DNA from: Desulforhabdus sp. TSK
GTDB taxonomy: Bacteria > Desulfobacterota > Syntrophobacteria > Syntrophobacterales > Syntrophobacteraceae
Assembly: GCF_022836495.1 (NCBI RefSeq)
Contig: NZ_BQXM01000017.1
Coordinates: 1 to 64,000, forward strand
Direction: 5' to 3'
DNA: 64,000 nt
The notes beneath the pieces are model-generated. The model did not search any database, was not told the DNA's origin, and saw only the letters and a program-made list of their open reading frames with translations. The position numbers and the translations under genes were made by a program. The stretch's first letter is position 1. Each line of letters starts with the position of its first letter. Positions 26,785 through 36,199 of the stretch are shown one piece after another.

Positions 26785-27259
26785 ATTGCCCCCCTAAAAT
26801 TTTCATCGCGTCCCCGATGAACACCAGGCACTGGACCAGGCAGCACAGACCGATCCCGTATCCAATGGGATAAAAGGGGATCTGCCGGGTGAGGGAGACT
26901 TCGCCCGATTGGAAGAGGTCGTTGGCATAAATGAAGAGGTTATAACCGATCCAGAGGAAGAGAGTGCAACTGGCGGTTCTCGTGACGAGGTGCACCAACT
27001 TTTGGTGCCCTTTAGGGAAACGCTGCACAAAAAAATCGACGAAAATATGTCCTCTGTAAAAGGAGGTAACGGGAATGCCGAAACCGATGGCGATGGCCCC
27101 ACCCAAACCGACCATCTCGAAGGTTCCGACGATGGGCCTGCCAAAATACCTCAAGACTACATCCGATACGGTCAACAGCATGATGAAGGTCAGAGCCGTT
27201 CCTGCAATGACATTCATCAGCATGCACAATTTTTCCAAAAATTTCAGATAGCCTGCCAT
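26777..27259 (-). CDS. dctQ: TRAP transporter small permease, DctQ
   Basis: A 160-residue four-helix membrane protein of the TRAP small-subunit family, with LLTVSDVVLRYFGRPIVGT and GFGIPVTSFYRGHIFVDFF as typical motifs. The start at 27259 (GGAGCAGGT upstream) gives the usual size. ATG at 27301 with GGAAGAA is an alternative, and the frame is open to 27394. It connects the binding protein and the large permease. It overlaps dctM by 8 bases and is separated from dctP by a hairpin. Confidence 0.85.
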   Translation of the reverse strand: MAGYLKFLEKLCMLMNVIAGTALTFIMLLTVSDVVLRYFGRPIVGTFEMVGLGGAIAIGFGIPVTSFYRGHIFVDFFVQRFPKGHQKLVHLVTRTASCTLFLWIGYNLFIYANDLFQSGEVSLTRQIPFYPIGYGIGLCCLVQCLVFIGDAMKILGGQYE

Positions 27260-27357
27260 ACCTGCTCCCGCCAGGACCCACAGGGGAAAATCGTTCCTCA
27301 TCCGCTTCTTCCGCAAAGGGACTGGTCGGCCTTCCATTCCAGGGTCATACAATGAAA

Positions 27358-27381
27358 AAGGGGTGCATGGTGTCACCCCTT
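27358..27381 (-). terminator. intra-operon hairpin between dctP and dctQ
   Basis: An 8-bp perfect stem AAGGGGTG/CACCCCTT with an 8-base loop lies just after the dctP stop. A hairpin here probably protects or partly terminates the dctP transcript, raising binding-protein level over the permeases. Confidence 0.45.
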
Positions 27382-27409
27382 CCGGTTCATTCACATTCCA
27401 ATGGACTGT

Positions 27410-28423
27410 TTACTGCTTCAGGAAATCCAGGCAGAACTTGAGTGACTCGTCACCCGGTAATCCCTTTTCTTTCGCACCCGCAACATATTCATCCAGGAGG
27501 GGTTTTACCCTGGCAGTCCATTTGGCGTCCTCCTCCGGAGAAAGCGCAAGGATCTTGTTGCCTCTGGCCTTGGTGAATTCCATGCCCTCCTTGTCGATCT
27601 CATCCCAGAGCTGTCCCTGCTTGGAGATCCATTCCTGGCTTACTTCCTCGAAAACCTTCTGTACATCCGGAGGCAGTGCGTCCCATTTGGCCTTGTTCAT
27701 GATAATGAACATGCCGGTGGTATAGGCGGAGCCGTAGTTGGTGGTGGTGGAGGTGATGACCTCCCCCCATTTCCATCCCTGGAGCGATTCGATGGGCGCC
27801 AGGGCACCTTCGGCCACTCCCGTGCGCAGGGCGTCATAAGTTTCAGGCATGGCCGTGCCAACAGGAGCACCTCCCAGGCTGGTGACGATTTTGGCTGCCA
27901 GACCCGTTGCTCGAATCTTCTTGCCGGCCAGTTCCTCAAGTGTTGTGATGGGAGTCTTGGAGTGGAGGATGCCTGGTCCATGGGCATGAAGGTAGAGCAC
28001 CTTCACTTCATCCAATTCTTTTGGCCGAAATTTAGCGTAGAAAGCGTTGACCAGGTTTGTTGCCTGGACCCCGCTCTTGTATCCCAGCGGAAGGTCTGTC
28101 ACTTCCATGAGGGGAAACTTGCCCCGGGTATAGGCGAAGCAGCTCTGTCCGATGTCCGCGATGCCTTTGACGACACCGTCATAGGTCTGGGCGGCCGGCG
28201 TCAGGGTGCCGCCGGGAAAGAAGGTGATTTTCACTTTGCCGTTGCTGCGTTTTTCAACCTCCCTGCACCAGGCTTCGGAAAGTTGACTGTTCTTGTGAGG
28301 TGCGGGAAAGAAGCTTGAATAATTGAGCTTTATCTCCTCCGCAGAGGAGAGGCTCGGCACCGAGATGAAGCAAAAAGAGGCTATGACGATCGACAAAAAC
28401 GACACAAGCAATAACTTTTTCAT
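27410..28423 (-). CDS. dctP: TRAP transporter periplasmic substrate-binding protein, DctP
   Basis: A 337-residue secreted binding protein with a signal peptide (MKKLLLVSFLSIVIASFCF, cleavage after SLSSA near residue 26). The mature protein has the DctP fold with NGKVKITFFPGGTL, GIADIGQSCFAYTRG and KKIRATGLAAKIVTSLGG. The Arg of KIRATG is the usual carboxylate-binding residue, so the ligand is probably an organic acid. The ATG at 28423 follows AGGAGGGG. It is the first gene of the TRAP operon. Confidence 0.92.
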   Translation of the reverse strand: MKKLLLVSFLSIVIASFCFISVPSLSSAEEIKLNYSSFFPAPHKNSQLSEAWCREVEKRSNGKVKITFFPGGTLTPAAQTYDGVVKGIADIGQSCFAYTRGKFPLMEVTDLPLGYKSGVQATNLVNAFYAKFRPKELDEVKVLYLHAHGPGILHSKTPITTLEELAGKKIRATGLAAKIVTSLGGAPVGTAMPETYDALRTGVAEGALAPIESLQGWKWGEVITSTTTNYGSAYTTGMFIIMNKAKWDALPPDVQKVFEEVSQEWISKQGQLWDEIDKEGMEFTKARGNKILALSPEEDAKWTARVKPLLDEYVAGAKEKGLPGDESLKFCLDFLKQ

Positions 28424-28506
28424 AAAATCCCCTCCTGAAATAAGTTCTGTTAGATGTATCCAGTCAGGCGTGCTCCAAGTGTCCTTTCCCATATCCTCAA
28501 TCACGA

Positions 28507-28956
28507 CTATTTTTTCCCGGCGGGCGGGTCACAAAGGAAGGGGGAGCTGTCGGAGCCGCTGTGATACTCGTAGATGCGGTCCCCTACTTTAAGGCGGATG
28601 AGCCAACCGTCCTCCAGCACCTGTGTGTAGGCCATGCCGGGTTTGGGGCATCCCCGCGAGCCGTCGGGCCAGGTGACCCGTCGCATCTCCAGGAGCTCGA
28701 TCCCGCCCTTTTCCACCGAAAGCCGGCCTGCCAAATCTTCACGGGCCTGCTCCAGCACCCTCTCCTGCGACGGAGCGGCAGCTCCGCCCGCAGAAGTGGC
28801 CGCCTGATCGGCTCCCGTTTTGTCCATGGAGCTCCCTGCTTCCTGGGCAACGGTTTGGGGCGGATGCGTGATGAGATGATACGCCGTGCGTGTCCATCCG
28901 ATCATTCCGATGGCGATGATGGATCCGGCAAGAATGAACATCCATTTCTGATGCAT
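28507..28956 (-). CDS. membrane-anchored conserved hypothetical protein
   Basis: A 149-residue protein. Residues 5-25 form an N-terminal membrane anchor, followed by an Ala/Gln-rich linker to about residue 65. A compact C-terminal domain reads VTWPDGSRGCPKPGMAYTQV ... IYEYHSGSDSSPFLC. This pattern (CPxPGMxYTQ with YEYH and a terminal Cys) recurs in hypothetical proteins of diverse bacteria. Function is unknown. The two Cys could form a disulfide in the periplasm. It lies 45 bases downstream of the lipoprotein gene on the same strand. Confidence 0.7.
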   Translation of the reverse strand: MHQKWMFILAGSIIAIGMIGWTRTAYHLITHPPQTVAQEAGSSMDKTGADQAATSAGGAAAPSQERVLEQAREDLAGRLSVEKGGIELLEMRRVTWPDGSRGCPKPGMAYTQVLEDGWLIRLKVGDRIYEYHSGSDSSPFLCDPPAGKK

Positions 28957-29001
28957 GTGTTACCCTGTGCCGCAGCAGCCTGCAGCCCTGTTTTCGCCGG
29001 T

Positions 29002-29433
29002 CTACTTTTCAATGCGCTTCATCTTTCCTGGTGGCTGCCCCTGCCAGGAATAATACACCGCACCGTTTTCCACAAAAATCCTGACGCCGGTGTCCGAAGA
29101 GATTTCATCCCCGTAGATGGTCCAATCTTTCCACCCCATGAAGCGCTTCTTGCCGCCGCGCGTGACGCGGTCAAAATAGAGGGCGTATTGGTCCCCATGT
29201 TTGACGAGCCAGTATTTGACGGGGTTGGCGTCGGAATCCCCCGTCTCCGTCGTCCGGACATAGACAATCTGCCATCCGCCCATGAGGAGAGGATTTGGCG
29301 GACTCACCACATGGCAGAAGGTCTTAGGCTCGCTTCCGGCTCCCATGGGCAAAATGGAGGAGCCCTTCCCCGCACAGCCGGGGCAGGCCAGGAGAGGAAT
29401 GAGGATGAGGAGCATACTGAATCGTTTTTTCAT
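29002..29433 (-). CDS. putative lipoprotein
   Basis: A 143-residue exported protein with an N-terminal hydrophobic segment and lipobox-like LLAC (second Cys in CPGC). The mature part is rich in aromatic residues (GWQIVYVRTTETG, YWLVKHGDQYALYFDRV, RFMGWKDWTIYGDEI) and ends KRIEK. No family is recognised. The ATG at 29433 has AAGGAGG. It is followed by the membrane-anchored hypothetical and preceded by trpB2 in the opposite transcription order (trpB2 ends 82 bases away on the same strand). Confidence 0.65.
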   Translation of the reverse strand: MKKRFSMLLILIPLLACPGCAGKGSSILPMGAGSEPKTFCHVVSPPNPLLMGGWQIVYVRTTETGDSDANPVKYWLVKHGDQYALYFDRVTRGGKKRFMGWKDWTIYGDEISSDTGVRIFVENGAVYYSWQGQPPGKMKRIEK

Positions 29434-29515
29434 TGCTGCCTCCTTGAGCATCCATCGTCATTTCATGTGGGAAAAGCGGGAGGGCTCGTCGTGAGATACC
29501 CTCCCGCCATCCGCC

Positions 29516-30862
29516 TCAAAATCCGACGTTCGGGCAGGCTTTCAGAGCTTCCTGGATGGCTTCCGCGGAATACTCTTCGTCTTTCAGGTCGCCCCGCAAA
29601 TAAGTGTCATAGGCGCCAAGATCCAGAAATCCGTGTCCCGAGTAGAGAAAGATGATGGTTGTTCCCGGGGCCGCATCGCGCGCCATGTCGATGGCCGCCT
29701 TGATGGCATGGGAGGTTTCCGGCGCCGGCAGAAAACCCTCCGTCTGGAGGAAGAGCTTGGCGGCTTCGAAGACCTGCGTCTGATAGTAGGCTCGGGCTTC
29801 GATCAGTCCCAGCTTCGCGAGATGACTCAGAATGGGGGATTCTCCATGATAGCGCAGCCCGCCGGCGTGGATGGGAGGGGGAAAGAAGTTGTGGCCGAGG
29901 GTGTGCATTTTCAGGAGCGGAGTCAGGCGGGCCACGTCGCCGTAATCGTAGCGGTATTCACCCCGTGTGAGCGTCGGGCAGGCCTGGGGCTCCACGGCGA
30001 CGAAGCGCATGGACTTGCCCGAGAGCTTATCGGGCACAAAGGGCAGGATCAACCCGGCGAAGTTGCTGCCGCCGCCTACGCATCCGATGAGGATATCGGG
30101 GTTTTCTCCGGCTATTTCCAACTGCTTTCTGGTTTCCAGCCCCATGATGGTCTGATGCAGGACCACGTGGTTGAGGACACTTCCCAGCGAATACTTGGTG
30201 TCTCTCCGCGAGACCGCATCCTCGATGGCTTCGGAGATGGCGACCCCCAGGCTGCCGCCGCAATGGGGGTCGGTTTCGAGCATGTGGCGCCCGAATTGAG
30301 TGCGCTCCGAGGGAGACGCGAAAACCTCCGCGCCGTAGGCCCTGATGAGGATCCCCCGGTAGGGCTTTTGCTCATAGCTGCACCGCACCATGTAAACGGT
30401 GCATTGGAGCCCGAACATCTGGCAGGCAAAGGAGAGTGCCGTGCCCCATTGCCCCGCACCGGTTTCCGTAGAGAGACGGCGAACCCCTTCCATTTTGTTG
30501 TAGTATGCCTGCGGAATGGCGGTGTTGGGCTTGTGGGAGCCTGCCGGTGAAACGGATTCATTCTTATAATAAATCTTGGCCCTGGTTCCGATGGCCGCCT
30601 CCAGGCGGTGAGCCCGGACGAGAGGGGTGGGGCGGTAGAGCCGGTAGATGTCCATGACCGGTTCCGGAATGGGAATCCAGGGAATGGGAGAGACTTCCTG
30701 CTCTATCAGGGACATGGGAAAGATGGGGGCCAGTTGCTCGGGGGTAATGGGCTCGAGTGTTTCCGGGTTCAAGGGTGGAGGCAGGGGCTCCGGTAAATGG
30801 GGGAGCACGTTGTACCATTGGTGGGGCATTTCTTTTTCGGGCAGGATGATTCGGTAGTCCAT
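29516..30862 (-). CDS. trpB2: tryptophan synthase beta-like protein TrpB2
   Basis: A 448-residue PLP enzyme of the TrpB2 group, longer than standard TrpB because of an N-terminal Pro-rich extension (residues about 15-75). The PLP lysine is K111 in [30 protein letters not shown] and the phosphate-binding [11 protein letters not shown] are conserved. TrpB2 makes tryptophan from indole and serine without needing TrpA. It may salvage indole or replace TrpB1. No trpA or other trp gene is adjacent. The ATG at 30862 follows AAGGAGGG at ten bases. A divergent flavoprotein gene lies upstream. Confidence 0.9.
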   Translation of the reverse strand: MDYRIILPEKEMPHQWYNVLPHLPEPLPPPLNPETLEPITPEQLAPIFPMSLIEQEVSPIPWIPIPEPVMDIYRLYRPTPLVRAHRLEAAIGTRAKIYYKNESVSPAGSHKPNTAIPQAYYNKMEGVRRLSTETGAGQWGTALSFACQMFGLQCTVYMVRCSYEQKPYRGILIRAYGAEVFASPSERTQFGRHMLETDPHCGGSLGVAISEAIEDAVSRRDTKYSLGSVLNHVVLHQTIMGLETRKQLEIAGENPDILIGCVGGGSNFAGLILPFVPDKLSGKSMRFVAVEPQACPTLTRGEYRYDYGDVARLTPLLKMHTLGHNFFPPPIHAGGLRYHGESPILSHLAKLGLIEARAYYQTQVFEAAKLFLQTEGFLPAPETSHAIKAAIDMARDAAPGTTIIFLYSGHGFLDLGAYDTYLRGDLKDEEYSAEAIQEALKACPNVGF

Positions 30863-31111
30863 GAGTCGAATACCCTCCTTGATCTTTAAAGTTCTTATCT
30901 TCGAGGTTCGTCTGGGGATTGCAGGGATCCACTGCTTCAAACGCGAATGTTCCACAAGCAGTTTGATCAAACTACTATATTTGGGAGATCTTAGGAACGT
31001 TTCTTTATTGCACTTGACGAAAAAAAGCAAATGAAGCCAAGATGCATGGGGAATGAACAGGGGAGAGTAGAGCAAGCTGCAACCGGAATCGTCCAGATAG
31101 AGGGAGAAGAC
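30863..31111. promoter_or_regulatory. divergent region with 14-bp palindrome
   Basis: AGTTTGATCAAACT (30960-30973) is a perfect palindrome about 100 bases upstream of trpB2 and 140 bases upstream of the flavoprotein gene. It is a candidate operator; the regulator is unknown. No RNA element such as a T-box or trp leader was recognised. Confidence 0.4.
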
Positions 31112-31711
31112 ATGGGGAAGATCCTTGCCGTTTACGGAAGCCCCCGTCGTAAGGGGAACACATCGCGACTGCTGAAAGAGGCCGTGCAGGGCGCCCGGGA
31201 TGCCGGGGCCGAGGTGGAGGAGATCGTCTTGCGAGACTTGAAAATGTCTCCCTGCCTGGAGATCTACGGCTGCAAAAACACCGGACGCTGCGCCATTCAG
31301 GATGATTTCCAGGGGGTCTATGATCGCCTGGTGGCCTGCGACGGCTTGATGCTCGCCTCTCCCATATTCTTTTACACGGTCAGCGCCCACACGAAAATCC
31401 TCATGGACCGATGCCAGTCCCTGTGGGTCAAGAAGTATTGGATCGACGGCGCGGTTTTTGGGAAGACCCAACCCACGCGCAAAGGGCTTTTCATTTCCGT
31501 CGGGGCAACGAAAGGGCCAAAGCTCTTCGACGGTGTTCATCTGACACTCAAGTATTTCTTCGATACCCTTGACATGGAGCTCTGGAAATCCTTGCTTTAT
31601 CGAGGAATGGATTTCGAGGGGGATATCCTCGAACATCCCGATTATCTTAAGAAAGCCTACGAAGCTGGACGCGATTTCGCTGGAGCGGTTCAAGACGGGG
31701 GGAAGGGGTAA
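31112..31711 (+). CDS. NADPH-dependent FMN reductase / iron-sulfur flavoprotein-like
   Basis: A 199-residue flavodoxin-fold protein. The phosphate loop is [13 protein letters not shown] (residues about 9-21). A Cys-bearing motif [20 protein letters not shown] (about 49-68) is the mark of the iron-sulfur flavoprotein / NADPH-FMN reductase group, and [18 protein letters not shown] follows. It is a likely redox carrier or quinone/FMN reductase of anaerobes. Whether the Cys residues bind a cluster is uncertain. The ATG at 31112 has AGGGAGAAG. The ABC exporter gene starts 14 bases downstream, so they may be co-transcribed. Confidence 0.83.
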   Translation: MGKILAVYGSPRRKGNTSRLLKEAVQGARDAGAEVEEIVLRDLKMSPCLEIYGCKNTGRCAIQDDFQGVYDRLVACDGLMLASPIFFYTVSAHTKILMDRCQSLWVKKYWIDGAVFGKTQPTRKGLFISVGATKGPKLFDGVHLTLKYFFDTLDMELWKSLLYRGMDFEGDILEHPDYLKKAYEAGRDFAGAVQDGGKG

Positions 31712-31725
31712 GGGCAGTTCATCGG

Positions 31726-33525
31726 GTGAAAAGACTTTTTACATCACACTCTTCAGGGCAGAAGGGAGCCGCAGGGGAAAAGAACCCGTGGGGGGCTTTC
31801 CGCATCGTGCTGCCCTATTTCAAACAGCATGCGCCACGGGTGGTTTTCGGGTTTTTGACCCTCATTGCCGTCGATTTCCTTCAGCTGGTCATTCCCCGCA
31901 TCGTGAAAGTGGCGGTGGATTCCCTGCAGGAGGGCACCGCAACCCCCTCCAGGCTCCTTGATTACGGGGCCTTCATCGTCCTGCTGGCTCTTCTCATCGC
32001 GGCCATGCGGTTTCTCTGGAGGAATCTGCTCCTGGGGTTCTCGCGGCTGCTGGAAACCGACCTTCGCAATCGCATGTTTTCACACATCCTTTCCCTTGAC
32101 CGGGCTTTCTTCCAGCGGAAGCCTCCCGGTGAAATCATGGCCCTCGCCACCAACGATCTTTCATCCGTCCAGCTGGCCGGCGGCATGGGGCTGGTGGCCT
32201 TTGTGGATGCCGTCTTCATGGGTATGGCGGCCATCGCCTTCATGGCATACATCGATCCCCTTCTGACCGCCATCGCCATCGCTCCCATGCCGGTGCTGGC
32301 CCTCCTCACCCGCTTTCTCTCCGCCCGCCTGCATCGCCGGTTCCGCAAAGTACAGGAGCAGTTTTCGTCCATGACGGAGTTTGTGCGCTCCACCTTTGCG
32401 TCCATTCGCCTCATCAAGGCGTACAACCAGGAAAGCTACCAGGCGTCCCGCTTCAACGCCCTGGGGGAAGCCTACGTGACGGACAACCTGCGGCTGGCGA
32501 AAATCTACGGAACCCTCTTTCCCGTGTCGGGGTTCGTCGGGAATATCAGCATGCTGCTGGTTCTCTTCTTCGGAGGTCGCATGACGATCCAGGGCCGCAT
32601 TACCGTGGGCGATTTCGTGGCCTTCATCACCTATCTTTTTCTCATGACCTGGCCCATGATGGCTTTGGGTTGGGTGACTGACCTTTTCCAGCGGGGCATC
32701 ACCTCCCTGGCCCGCATTCAGGAGCTGTTGCTGGAAGAACCGAAGTTGAAGGATCCTGTCTTCCCCCGGCCCGTTTCCCTCTCCCGAGGGGAAATTTCCC
32801 TGCGGGGGTTGTCGTTTTCCTATCTCGGCCATGAGGATCAGGGAGAGGTGCTTCGCGGGATCGATCTTCACATCCCTCCCGGTGTTTTCCTCGGTATCGT
32901 CGGGAAGACCGGCTCGGGCAAGACAACGCTGTGTCATCTCCTGGCCAGGCTCTATCCCGTGCAGGATGGGACCATTTTCTTTGACGGCATGGATGTGAAC
33001 ACCGTGCCGTTTTCGACCGTTCGAGGCGCCATCGCCTATGTGCCCCAGGAGGTCGTCCTGTTTTCCAACACCATTGCCTTCAACATCTCCATGGGAAAGC
33101 CCGAGGCGACTCCGGCGGAAATCGAGACCGTGGCGCGGGCGGCAGCCATCCACGATGAAATCGTGGCCATGCCCAACGGGTACGAGACCCGCATCGGAGA
33201 GAAAGGAGTCAAGCTTTCGGGGGGGCAGCGTCAGCGGCTGGCCATAGCGCGGGCACTCCTCCTGGACCGGCCCATTCTCATCATCGATGACGGACTTTCC
33301 GCCGTGGACATGGAGACCGAGCACGCCATCATCGGCTCCATTGCGAGCTATCTGAAAGGGCGCACCTGCATCGTCGTGTCTCACCGGGTCGCTCCCCTGG
33401 CGGACGCCCAGGAGATTGTCGTCATGGAGGGAGGACGCATCGTGGAACGGGGGAGCCATGCACACCTCCTGGAGCACAGCCCCTTTTACGCCACCATTTA
33501 CCGCCAGCAAACCGAGCGGGCGTAG
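31726..33525 (+). CDS. ABC exporter subunit 1 (degenerate Walker B)
   Basis: A 599-residue half-transporter with a six-helix exporter domain (about 1-320) and a C-terminal ATPase. Walker A is [10 protein letters not shown] and the signature is canonical [10 protein letters not shown]. Walker B reads [12 protein letters not shown], with Asp where the catalytic Glu should be. This asymmetry is the rule in heterodimeric exporters of the TM287/288, MdlAB and BmrCD type. The start is GTG at 31726. Its partner begins 24 bases downstream. The substrate could be drugs, lipids or peptides. Confidence 0.9.
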   Translation: MKRLFTSHSSGQKGAAGEKNPWGAFRIVLPYFKQHAPRVVFGFLTLIAVDFLQLVIPRIVKVAVDSLQEGTATPSRLLDYGAFIVLLALLIAAMRFLWRNLLLGFSRLLETDLRNRMFSHILSLDRAFFQRKPPGEIMALATNDLSSVQLAGGMGLVAFVDAVFMGMAAIAFMAYIDPLLTAIAIAPMPVLALLTRFLSARLHRRFRKVQEQFSSMTEFVRSTFASIRLIKAYNQESYQASRFNALGEAYVTDNLRLAKIYGTLFPVSGFVGNISMLLVLFFGGRMTIQGRITVGDFVAFITYLFLMTWPMMALGWVTDLFQRGITSLARIQELLLEEPKLKDPVFPRPVSLSRGEISLRGLSFSYLGHEDQGEVLRGIDLHIPPGVFLGIVGKTGSGKTTLCHLLARLYPVQDGTIFFDGMDVNTVPFSTVRGAIAYVPQEVVLFSNTIAFNISMGKPEATPAEIETVARAAAIHDEIVAMPNGYETRIGEKGVKLSGGQRQRLAIARALLLDRPILIIDDGLSAVDMETEHAIIGSIASYLKGRTCIVVSHRVAPLADAQEIVVMEGGRIVERGSHAHLLEHSPFYATIYRQQTERA

Positions 33526-33549
33526 GGCCGGCCGGGTGGGACAGGTCAT

Positions 33550-35394
33550 ATGAATCACGAGTACGGGTATTTCGAAGAGGATCAGATCGGGCGGATCGGG
33601 GACATCAAGCTCTGGCGGAACCTCCTGGTGTTTATCCTTCCCCAGTGGCGCTGGATCGCACTGGCGGTGATTCTGGCCCTGGGGATCACCGCATCGACAC
33701 TGCTCCTGCCGCGCCTTGTCCAGCTGGGGATGGACCGCTATATCATCGACAGCAGTCTCGGCACGGATGAGCGGATCGAAGGTCTGGCGCGGCTGGGTGG
33801 AATCTTTCTGGCAGTGGTGCTGGCGGGATTCGTGGTGAATTTCTTCCAGGTGATGGTTCTGGAATGGACGGGCCAGCGCATCATGCACGCTCTGAGGCAG
33901 CATCTTTTCCAACACATCCTGCAGCTGAACCTTTCCTTTTTTCACAGGCATTCCGTCGGTCGGCTGGTGACCCGCCTGACCAATGACATTCAAAATATGT
34001 ATGAAATGTTCACGTCCGTCATCGTCACCTTATTCAACGACGGTGTGAAGCTTGCAGGAATCCTGGGCATCCTTTTCTGGATGAACTGGCGGCTGGCGCT
34101 GATCCTCAGCCTGACGTTCCCCATCATGCTCGTCATCACGGTGTATTTCGGCCGGCTGAGCCGGGATGCCTTCCGGCGGATCCGTACGCATCTGGCCGGC
34201 ATCAATGCCTACATCCAGGAGATCGTTTCGGGGATCTCGGTGATCCAGATTTTTCTGAGGGAAAAAGACGCTCACGGCCAGTTCCGGCAACTGAACGACC
34301 GCTACTATCAGTCGGCTCTTTACCAGATCCGGATTTTCGGGATTTTCATTCCCCTCATTGAAGTCATGAGCTCGGCGTCTCTGGCTCTCATCATCTGGTA
34401 CGGCGGCGGGGAAATCCTGCGCGAGCACATGACCCTGGGTGTCCTGACGGCATTCATTTCCTACATGCGCCTTTTCTTTCAGCCCCTGCGGGAGCTTTCC
34501 CAGAAGTATTCCATCGTGCAGTCGGCCATGGCGTCGGCGGAGCGCATCTTTCATCTGCTGGAAACGAGGGAGATGCTGCCTGTTCCTCCCGAGCCTCTTT
34601 CCCCGGCGAGGGTGAACGGGCATATCGCCTTCGAGGGAGTGGAATTTGAATATGAGGCGGGCCGGCCCGTGTTGAAAGACCTTTCTTTCGAAGTGCAGCC
34701 GGGGGAAACCCTGGCTGTCGTGGGGGCCACGGGCTCCGGCAAGACGACGCTCATCAACCTGTTGGAGCGGCTGTACGACCCCCTGGAGGGAAGCATCCGC
34801 CTTGACGGAACGGATCTGCGCCGGCTGGATCTTCGCTGGCTCCGGGATCAAATCGGCCTGGTCATGCAGGACGTTTTCATTGTGCCTGGGAGTATCCGGG
34901 AGAATATCCTCCTGGACCGTCACATGCCCGAGGAAGAGCTGGATCGCATCGTTCGCCTTTCACAATTGTCGGAGCTGGTGAAGAACCTGCCCCGGGGGTT
35001 GGACACGAAGATCGGCGAGGGCGCCATGGATTTTTCCGCGGGCCAGAAGCAGCTGCTGGCCTTTGCGCGGGTCCTCGCGCGCAACCCCCGCATCCTCGTG
35101 CTGGACGAGGCCACGGCCAACGTCGACACCGAAACGGAGATGCTCATCGAACAGGCCATCCAGGCGGCCATGGCGAACCGTACGAGCATCGTCATCGCCC
35201 ATCGCCTCTCCACCATACGGCGTGCCCAACGCATCCTCGTCATGGACCACGGGCGTATCGTGGAGCAGGGAACCCATGAAGACCTCATGGCCCGGGGCGG
35301 GCTCTATTCTCACCTCCAGTCCCTGCAAAATGGAGACGGCCGGGGGGGCGGGCTTCGCCTCGCAGCCTCTGACAGCGGTGAGGAAACTGTTTGA
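33550..35394 (+). CDS. ABC exporter subunit 2 (catalytic Glu, degenerate signature)
   Basis: A 614-residue half-transporter with the same layout as its partner. Walker A is [10 protein letters not shown] and Walker B is ILVLDEATANVD with the catalytic Glu, but the signature is FSAGQKQLLA instead of LSGGQ. Together with the partner's intact signature and defective Walker B, this predicts one competent ATP site and one regulatory site per heterodimer. The ATG at 33550 follows GGGACAGGTCAT. Downstream a hairpin (35403-35426) separates it from the convergent DUF554 gene. Confidence 0.9.
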   Translation: MNHEYGYFEEDQIGRIGDIKLWRNLLVFILPQWRWIALAVILALGITASTLLLPRLVQLGMDRYIIDSSLGTDERIEGLARLGGIFLAVVLAGFVVNFFQVMVLEWTGQRIMHALRQHLFQHILQLNLSFFHRHSVGRLVTRLTNDIQNMYEMFTSVIVTLFNDGVKLAGILGILFWMNWRLALILSLTFPIMLVITVYFGRLSRDAFRRIRTHLAGINAYIQEIVSGISVIQIFLREKDAHGQFRQLNDRYYQSALYQIRIFGIFIPLIEVMSSASLALIIWYGGGEILREHMTLGVLTAFISYMRLFFQPLRELSQKYSIVQSAMASAERIFHLLETREMLPVPPEPLSPARVNGHIAFEGVEFEYEAGRPVLKDLSFEVQPGETLAVVGATGSGKTTLINLLERLYDPLEGSIRLDGTDLRRLDLRWLRDQIGLVMQDVFIVPGSIRENILLDRHMPEEELDRIVRLSQLSELVKNLPRGLDTKIGEGAMDFSAGQKQLLAFARVLARNPRILVLDEATANVDTETEMLIEQAIQAAMANRTSIVIAHRLSTIRRAQRILVMDHGRIVEQGTHEDLMARGGLYSHLQSLQNGDGRGGGLRLAASDSGEETV

Positions 35395-35402
35395 GCCTGA
35401 AC

Positions 35403-35426
35403 GAGGGTCCTGAATGTCGGACCCTC
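35403..35426. terminator. hairpin between convergent genes
   Basis: An 8-bp perfect stem GAGGGTCC/GGACCCTC with an 8-base loop lies nine bases after the exporter stop. No U-tract is present, so terminator strength is uncertain. Confidence 0.4.
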
Positions 35427-35486
35427 ACAGGAAAGCCTGCCGGTATGGCGCTGGGATGCTGGACGGCTTTTGGTCCTCAGTTGGAG

Positions 35487-36197
35487 TCAGAAAAAGGATC
35501 GAATGAAGGGCACGAGGGCGACAAGGAGGGGGGCCATGGCCAGGGCCGGCAGGAAGTTCGCCAGGCGAAGCTCCTTGAGGTCCAGGAGCTTGAGCCCGAT
35601 TCCCACGATGATGAGTCCCCCGGTGGCCGTCATTTCGGCGATCATGGGGTCCGTGAGGACCTTGGCGAAAATGCCGGCGAAGAGGGTCAATCCCCCCTGA
35701 TAAATCAGGACACTGAGGGCCGAGAGGGAAATCCCCCAGCCGAGGCTCGCGGAAAAGGCGATGGATGCAAAGCCGTCCAGCATGGATTTCACGGCCAGCG
35801 TCCGGTAGTCTCCCGTCAGACCGTCCTGAATGGAGCCCAGGATGGCCATGGGACCCACGCAGAAAACAAGGCTGGCCATGACAAAGCCTTCACTGATATT
35901 GCGAGCGGTGTTTCCTTTGCTGCCGCGGGACAGTGCCGACTGCAAAAGGGCTCCGAGCTTTTTCAGCGCATCGTCGATCCTGAGGATTTCTCCCAGGATG
36001 GAACCGGTCAGAATGGCTCCCAGGACAATGAGGATATTCTTGGTTTCCAGGGCCATCTGCAGCCCCACCAGGACCGTGACGAGTCCGAGGCCCTGGAGCG
36101 CCGTGTCGCGCATCTTTTCCGAAAGCCGCGAGCCGATGGTCACGCCCAGGAGGCTTCCGGCCAAAATCGTCCCCGCGTTGATGAGGGTGCCTACCAT
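35487..36197 (-). CDS. DUF554 family membrane protein
   Basis: A 236-residue integral membrane protein of the DUF554 (YdfK/YqgA) family, function unknown. It begins MVGTLINAGTILAGSLLGVTI, typical of the family, and has about seven hydrophobic segments. GSILGEILRIDDALKKLG follows the third. It begins two bases after the M48 protease stop, with AAAGGAGACAC as ribosome binding site inside the protease gene's 3' end, so the two are coupled. Confidence 0.85.
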   Translation of the reverse strand: MVGTLINAGTILAGSLLGVTIGSRLSEKMRDTALQGLGLVTVLVGLQMALETKNILIVLGAILTGSILGEILRIDDALKKLGALLQSALSRGSKGNTARNISEGFVMASLVFCVGPMAILGSIQDGLTGDYRTLAVKSMLDGFASIAFSASLGWGISLSALSVLIYQGGLTLFAGIFAKVLTDPMIAEMTATGGLIIVGIGLKLLDLKELRLANFLPALAMAPLLVALVPFIRSFF

Positions 36198-36199
36198 AT

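Noticed and set aside
28507-28956. assignment of the C-terminal domain to a named enzyme family
   Set aside because: Only a short Cys/Tyr pattern is recognisable, so no function is proposed.
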